Source of the DNA: Blasia pusilla
Taxonomy: Eukaryota > Marchantiophyta > Marchantiopsida > Blasiales
Assembly (NCBI GenBank): GCA_050084515.1
Contig: CM114273.1
Span: forward strand, 11,098,001 to 11,162,000
DNA length: 64,000 bases
Reading direction: 5' to 3'
Part shown: positions 58,690 through 64,000 of the stretch, piece by piece
Position numbering within the stretch: position 1 is the first letter of the stretch
How the letters are laid out: each line of letters starts with the position of its first letter
The notes under the pieces: generated by a model
Told to the model about the DNA's origin: nothing
The model's input: only the letters and a program-made list of their open reading frames with translations
The model's database searches: none
Made by a program: the position numbers and the translations under genes

Positions 58690-59793
58690 CTATGATCTTT
58701 CGCATCCTCAAACGACATTGCTCAGCTACTCCTAAGCTGAAAATCCATGTCAAGCATTTCAGGTCCATCGCCTGACCCAAGACACAATGTCGTGATGCCT
58801 CTGATAATGACGGTATTGCCGTCATTCCTCTACGGAATCCCATTGCTCACTCTCGCTCATTGGCGTTGGGCTCCACCAACCTCTCTCCTTGGTCATCCCA
58901 AACCAAGCCAGGTCAGGCCTCCTTGAATGCATAGGAAGCGAGAAAACTCACCAATGTGGGAAAGGCTGCCACTTGCATGCCAATCCTGTTGACCACAATC
59001 AACCACGGTCGATCATCTAGCCTCACTACTTGTGATTGACGTCCAGATCCAATATAGAATCCACCAACAAATCAGAGGGGCACTCCACTCTCACATATGC
59101 CCTTTGCAACACCTCGAGTGGTACCAAGTTGGTCCACCAAAGACGCAGGCGATGTGCTCGTGAACCCACACTCACCGCATCCAACAAAACTGCAGGGCCA
59201 ATCCATGCGCGCACTTGATGTGCACTTGTCATCACACGGGACCTCAAATCACCCAAAATTGGTATATTCTCCAAAATGTATGATGGAGGACAAGATTGAT
59301 GCTCCTGCAAGTGTCGCAAGATCTGCGTCATCTCCCAAAATAACCTGGATCGAGAATTTGCTAATCCACTATCCCGTCCATCACTCGATTGGCCCTGACA
59401 TGGCCGACCAACAGTGACCGAGTCTATGGTCCCTACCCGCTCCAAGTCCTGCGCCCCCAACAATGAAATGTCCTTCGGTAGGAAACTCTGGTAACCTTGA
59501 ATGGCGGACGCAGACAACAAGTCGGGAAAATAGAGGAGTAATTGTGCCACATGATGAAGTGAAGCGCGCCTCGCAACATCATCAATCTCCACATGCAGGT
59601 ACTCCTGCACGCGCACTCCAGCCTGCAAAACAACAGCTAACCCAGTGTTGATCCCTCCAAAGAGATCCAACACCCGAATACCCTTCTCTAGGATGCACCA
59701 CACAATTAGGGTCATACCAACACTCCTGGCTATCTGGGGTTCCTCTGACCCATCACACTTTGGTGCAAACGTCTCGCTCCACACGGTCTGCAC
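58690..59793 (-). pseudogene. DNA (cytosine-5) methyltransferase domain, DNMT3-like, in pol of element D
   Basis: The frame 59026-59793 (255 codons, no stop) shows C5-methyltransferase motifs in order: motif I VLDLFGGINTGLAV for S-adenosylmethionine, a VEIDD acidic motif, motif IV VGRPCQGQS with the catalytic Cys, motif VI LENI, and the target-region start LRLWWTNL. After one frameshift near 59045, the 58544-58843 frame and its upstream continuation give motif IX/X-like EREx-AMGF and SEASRHCVLGQAMD, with two TGA codons. The motif order excludes the rearranged DRM type; FGG-x2-TG and the spacing suit DNMT3. The preceding sequence up to the protease is in the same frame, broken by two TGA codons, so it was part of the Pol polyprotein between PR and RT. 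Likely role: methylating element or host DNA. Now inactive. Confidence 0.8.
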
Positions 59794-59929
59794 ATGCTCA
59801 ATGGATAAGCGTCAAAGCTCCTCAGTCGAGCCCCAAAGCAGCACCTCTCCTCCACGGACTAATGCGGCTACCATGACACTCCTCTCTATAGAAATGTCAA
59901 GAATGGGAGTATCCTCTGCATAAGTATGT

Positions 59930-60575
59930 CCCTCAATCAAATCACTAGGTCAAGTGATGGCACTGCTAAATGATGCTAAGGTAGCCATCTCTCCTGGCAG
60001 TCGTTCGATCACTGCACCTGTGAATCGAACGGGTAATGAGCTAAGGCGCCCATCACCTGACTGCCATCCTGGTCTGTAGGATGCAGACTCCTCCCCGTAA
60101 TCCAAGGAAAACCCCATCAGATATAACAGTGCTCCACCAACCAAGACGTCGTAGGACTCTGCATCAGTCACTATCGCCTTGGCTCGCACCACAGAGTCAT
60201 CTGTAGGATGTCCCGAGCAAATCCTCACCATGATGATATATCTTGTCGGATGATAGATTGTGTGGTACTTGCTCCACCCAAGGATGTCTCTATCCGGAAT
60301 GGAAAACGCTCCATATCGGCTCTCGTCAAGCCCAATCCTCTGAATGACTCTTTCCCCAACATCAGGGGTTACGCTCCTGAATCCAACAAGACGCGCTGCA
60401 GACTGAAAGCTCTACCTCTGGGACTCACCAAGTGGAAGACCTCTCCCCAGTTATCCAGAAATACAATACCAAGAGAAGCCATGGCATGCTCTATCGTGGA
60501 TCTAGCGGGCATCTCCGCCATCGTAGCAACCGCGGCCTGCCATGAATTTGACGTGGACGGCCCGAGCATCCGTTA
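59930..60575 (-). pseudogene. Aspartic protease of element D
   Basis: The 60369-60569 frame ends at RVLLDSGA, with the retropepsin DSG triad, directly followed by a stop and then PLMLGK. The second half is in the 59950-60231 frame (AESYDVLVGGALLYLMGF, WQSGDGRLS). It would release the polyprotein parts, including the methyltransferase. It is broken by one stop and one frameshift. Confidence 0.7.
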
Positions 60576-62640
60576 CAAAGACACGTCCATCACCTCCTTT
60601 GCAATCACCTATGAATGTCATGCAGGAACTCCAACTCCATGCTCACATAGCGTAGCGGCCAGCCGGAACACTTCGGCGGGCGTACCTCCCAATGTCATAA
60701 CATCAGAAGCAGAAAATAGCGGAGCACAGTACACCATCGTGGCCGCCCCCAACATCATACTCGATACATACTCCTCTTGAGCATCAACAATAGGAGTCTT
60801 CATACTCGTTTCTCCCATTGCCCTCCATGCCTGCATACCAATAACATCACCAACTCTCTGGGAACTCTGATCAAGATCCATCGATGGAGTCCTCATCGCC
60901 TTGAACAACCTGAAAGACTGAGGAAGTCTGGTATGTTTCCTGGCTTCCCCTCGTTGTCGATCCAACTCTAGCTGCTCCACACATTACAACTGCAGCAGCC
61001 TCCATCTAGGCAACCCCGCACATCCAACTAGGATCGTCCATATCCCTGGATGCTCCATATGATGTTGATACCACGGATCTGGCATCGGGTAACCTCAATG
61101 CCATAGAGGCAATTTGCTCTTGTAGCTGTTGTATTTGAGCAGTCATCCCAGCCTCATGCCCTGCGTCTCCCTTGATGTGTCTAGGTGGTGGGACTCTACC
61201 TCCTCCACGGTCAGCTCCACCACCCTGTCGGGCAACTCCAGCTCCTCATCCCCCAACGGGACCACCTGGTGCATGATCTCTAGGCCCACCCAGACCCGCT
61301 ACTCACTCTGGTGCCCTCTTTGGCCCTTGGTCCGGACGTAACTCAGGGTATAAATTGAAACACCTAGCGCATGTGTAACCATACCTCTGACAATAGTCAC
61401 ATTGATAACCTCCTAGTGCAACACTATCTCCTCCTCCATGCTGAGGCCCACGCCATGACCCTGACAAGTGCAATCATGCTGATGATGGGCTCCACCAAAT
61501 GACCAACAAGTAATCATAAGCGGCTGCTGCTGAGCCGCATATGAAGATGCAGGTCTCTATGGCACAGCCTCCCGGTATCCTACCTGAGCTCGTGGTGCCA
61601 CACTCGACCTATCTCGGAGTCCAAGTTGCTACACTGGTGGTGACTGCTCTCGCCCAGAACCCATGGTGGCAACGCTCTCCTCTGCCATGTTGCGCTCAAT
61701 GTTCTCAGTGGTCCTAAAACATCTCAAAATGTAGGGGAGGTGTTTAGAAGAAGCATCCCCTCCCGCACCCGTGTCCGCAGGGTCCGGTCTAGCATCGTGT
61801 ACCATGACTCGATAGCCTGAGCCTCTGTTATCCCCTTAGTGATGCTGATCAATCCGTGCAAGCGAGTGTAAGCCTCACGCAACCTCTCATCCGGGCGCCT
61901 CTGGAAGTCATGGATGCTTCGCAACTTCTCCGTCCGTACCCCCTGGTAGCTCGCCCTCAACTCAGCAAAGAACTCAACCACGGGGTTGAACCTGGGACAA
62001 ACCCGACTAGATGGTGCAACTGGTCCAGTATGAGTGACCCCTCCTAAAACATCACTAGTGGAAGAGGAAGTAGCCTCTCTTGACTCTTCCTCCTCATCTG
62101 GGAGCGACTTCGTCCATGACACATAGAGTGGGTCATAGGAGAGTCACCTATGGGCATATCTGTGGGAGAACTCAATCTCTTGGGCATATCTGTGGGAGAA
62201 CTCATGGTAATCGTCCATGGGCGCCCTCTCTAAATACTGGAACATACCGTTCCATCTTGTAAACAGGTTGAACTCTCTAGATTTTCTAGCCCGCTATGAG
62301 TCACACCAACTCCTACACTCTGTAATGAAGTCGTGTAGCTCTATAGTGCCTACAGTACCCGAAAACCTGCCCGGTCCTCTACCCCGATCGTCCATCTCGT
62401 ACGCCCAACTCGTAGAACCACTCAATGTGTACGGTGGATCACTAACAGACTCCTCTACATGCTCCCCCTTGTCTGAAGATGACACAGAAGGATATCGAGG
62501 TGGTCTCTTACGTGGAGACCCTTGAAACCTTGCACCACTCCGGGTAAACCCTCCAGAGCTACTCTCAGGTCGATTACCTCGCCTCTCAAAATCCCAAAAG
62601 GATGCCGTGATGGCCCTTATGCCCCTCTCACACGATCACT
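60576..62640 (-). pseudogene. Gag and zinc knuckle region of element D
   Basis: Gag N-terminus near 62300-62600 (GGFTRSG, SGTVGTIELHDFI; GLTRSG and SGAVGTIELEDFM in C), the helical core at 61724-62122 (RLREAYTRLHGLISITKG, WYTMLDRTLRTRVREG), a knuckle near 61330-61410 read as CDYCQRYGYTCARC with the zinc His changed to Tyr, and the spacer at 60618-60980. A 30-bp direct duplication (starts 62151 and 62181) adds an in-frame ten-residue repeat. Frames are interrupted. Confidence 0.7.
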
Positions 62641-64000
62641 CTCAATCTCGCAAGTAATCCCTCAATCACTCAAACTAAACATGAGACACTCAATCTACAC
62701 TTACTCATTGAGACGTGTGATGTGTAGCAACAAGCAGCGTGGTACGGAAAATCAACAAATCTATCGTCTCATCGATAAACCATCCTCAATCTGGACATCC
62801 CCCACAAGTTTTCCCTAAACCATACATCATCGATGCTCTCAGCATCAGCACGAAACCCAATATCCCAAATAACTTTCCAATACCCACAAATCCCTCACAC
62901 GAGCAGGGTAAGCGACCAGAATGGGTAACCTGAAAATTATGTAGATGTCGCTCTTTGACAACTGCAAATCTCGATCCCAACTCGGTCATGAAGACAACTC
63001 CTCCAATCAGCAAGTCTTACTCCTCTCGTATTCACGCTGCTCAAACCTCCTCGATGTGCGGTGCAGTTCCACTAGTCCGGTGCGACACTGGCGGCATGGA
63101 ACAGCTACAAATGGCACGACACTTGGGAATGGGGCGCGGCACTCGGCGGTATATCCTCCTCAATCAGCAATTCCCACGCTCTGCTCCTTAGTGAAGAAGC
63201 GGCTCCGCGATCGAGACGGTGCAGTGCGGCCACGAGCGGCATGGCGTGGAAATCGACGGCACGTTGCGGCTACGAGCATCACGGCACGATACTTGATCGT
63301 CGTCGAGCGGCTATCAAGCACAACATAACAACATGAAATGAAAACTCAAACACCATAACCCGAGGTTACCTGCCATCACTGGTTGATGACGAAACTGCGA
63401 TGACAGTGGCGGCCAAAAAAAAGTACGCGGTGGCAATGCAAGTCAGAGAATCATCGGTTGTCATGGAAGACCCTCCACTCTGTAATGGAGGCAATGGCAT
63501 CCAAGGGTGGACAACGGCCGAACGCGGCTCTGAGCGGCGCTAGGCGGCAACCACGGCCGACAGTGGACGGTGGACCCTTAACGGTGACGGTTGATCATTG
63601 ATGGTGGCGGTTGACTGATGACAGTGATGGTTCACCATCAAAGGCGGACCGTTGACGGTGACTATGACGGCGATGGCTGGTTTAGGGTTTGAATAATTTA
63701 ACCCCACAAATTGCCTAGCAATGGCAATTTTGCAAGATTGACCATAACTTTTTTTATTGCAACTCCAAATCAACACCCTCTATTGCACTGCGTGCTCAGC
63801 TTCACGATCTACGACAGTGTCAACAAATATTTTCAATCGGACATTCCAGTAAAAATTGACGGGGATTGTCGTAAAGCCCAACGTCTCTTTCTCCTACAAG
63901 AATTTTGGCAGCGCTTTTGCGCTGATTTCTCTCAGCAAAAATGTAAAGCCTATGAAATTAAAAATCAGCAAGCTCCATGATACTCTCAAGAGCGCCGGCA
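62641..64000 (-). other. Leader of element D, no gene
   Basis: This is in the position of the untranslated leader of element C. A stretch at about 63540-63680 has loose repeats of ggtgacggttga/ggtggcggttga. No LTR is seen before the window ends. Confidence 0.45.

Larger units (their letters stand above)
55945..64000 (-). mobile_element. Ty3/gypsy LTR retrotransposon D with methyltransferase (right end outside window)
   Basis: Minus-strand element, at least 8.05 kb, with the 3' LTR at 55945-56580 and, going up, purine tract, integrase, part of RT, methyltransferase, protease, zinc knuckle, gag and a leader running past the window edge. No second LTR is seen by 64000. A 1.5-kb class deletion has fused RT (FGLKNAP region, 57820) directly to the integrase core (57780), removing YIDD, RNase H and the zinc finger. 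Several TGA stops and frameshifts mark it as inactive, but protease and methyltransferase coding are well kept. Confidence 0.85.

Noticed and set aside
59026-59793. Host DNA methyltransferase gene or bacterial contamination
   Set aside because: The frame is flanked on the same strand by retropepsin and RT, shares frame with the protease tail, and homologous pieces sit at the same place in three other elements; so it is part of the retrotransposon.
60208-60780. 190-codon + strand open frame
   Set aside because: Antisense shadow of the protease of element D.
1-64000. tRNA, rRNA, CRISPR arrays, bacterial operons, riboswitches
   Set aside because: Looked for and not seen; the gene structure is clearly that of a plant nuclear genome.

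Overview
The window is nuclear DNA of a land plant. Two multi-exon plant subtilisin-like protease genes (SBT2 type, about 820 residues, canonical GT/AG introns) lie in a large amount of plant-type repeat: Ty3/gypsy LTR retrotransposons, hAT-type MITEs and a decayed hAT transposase gene. Nothing looks bacterial, and I saw no rRNA, tRNA or CRISPR. The repeats suggest a large, methylated genome, possibly a seedless plant such as a bryophyte, lycophyte or fern. The species call is only a guess.

Layout. 1-2.77 kb: no gene, two old MITEs. 2.77-12.5 kb: an old, minus-strand Ty3/gypsy element (A), bounded by diverged LTR-like repeats and interrupted by a probable solo LTR (5829-7099) and two MITEs with 8-bp target duplications. 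12.5-25.6 kb: a second old minus-strand element (E), broken by a MITE, an inverted solo LTR (13870-14513) and another MITE, which was itself split by a younger 8.1-kb Ty3/gypsy element (C, 16867-24998). 26.98-32.42 kb: SBT2 gene 1 (minus strand, 11 exons). 32.4-37.9 kb: no confident gene, with local tandem repeats. 37.94-40.02 kb: broken hAT transposase. 43.38-49.51 kb: SBT2 gene 2 (minus strand, 10 exons). 49.5-55.9 kb: no recognised gene, one (AG)23 microsatellite. 55.95-64.0 kb: a fourth minus-strand Ty3/gypsy element (D), whose right end is outside the window.

The most interesting content is in the gypsy elements. In D, between the aspartic protease and the reverse transcriptase, and largely in one reading frame with protease sequence, lies a complete-looking DNA (cytosine-5) methyltransferase domain. 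Motif I (DLFGG), the PCQ catalytic motif IV, ENI (motif VI) and IX/X-like blocks are in canonical order, most like the DNMT3 type. Pieces of the same domain occur at the same relative place in A, E and C. It is therefore a family component and not a one-off capture. The inferred polyprotein order is GAG-CCHC-PR-methyltransferase-RT-RNaseH-IN. Retrotransposon-encoded DNMTs have been reported from dinoflagellates and charophyte algae; here one appears in what looks like a land plant.

The two SBT2 genes are same-strand, same-structure paralogues about 11 kb apart, with catalytic Asp, His, Asn and Ser all present and total exon lengths divisible by three. They are the only genes here that look intact.
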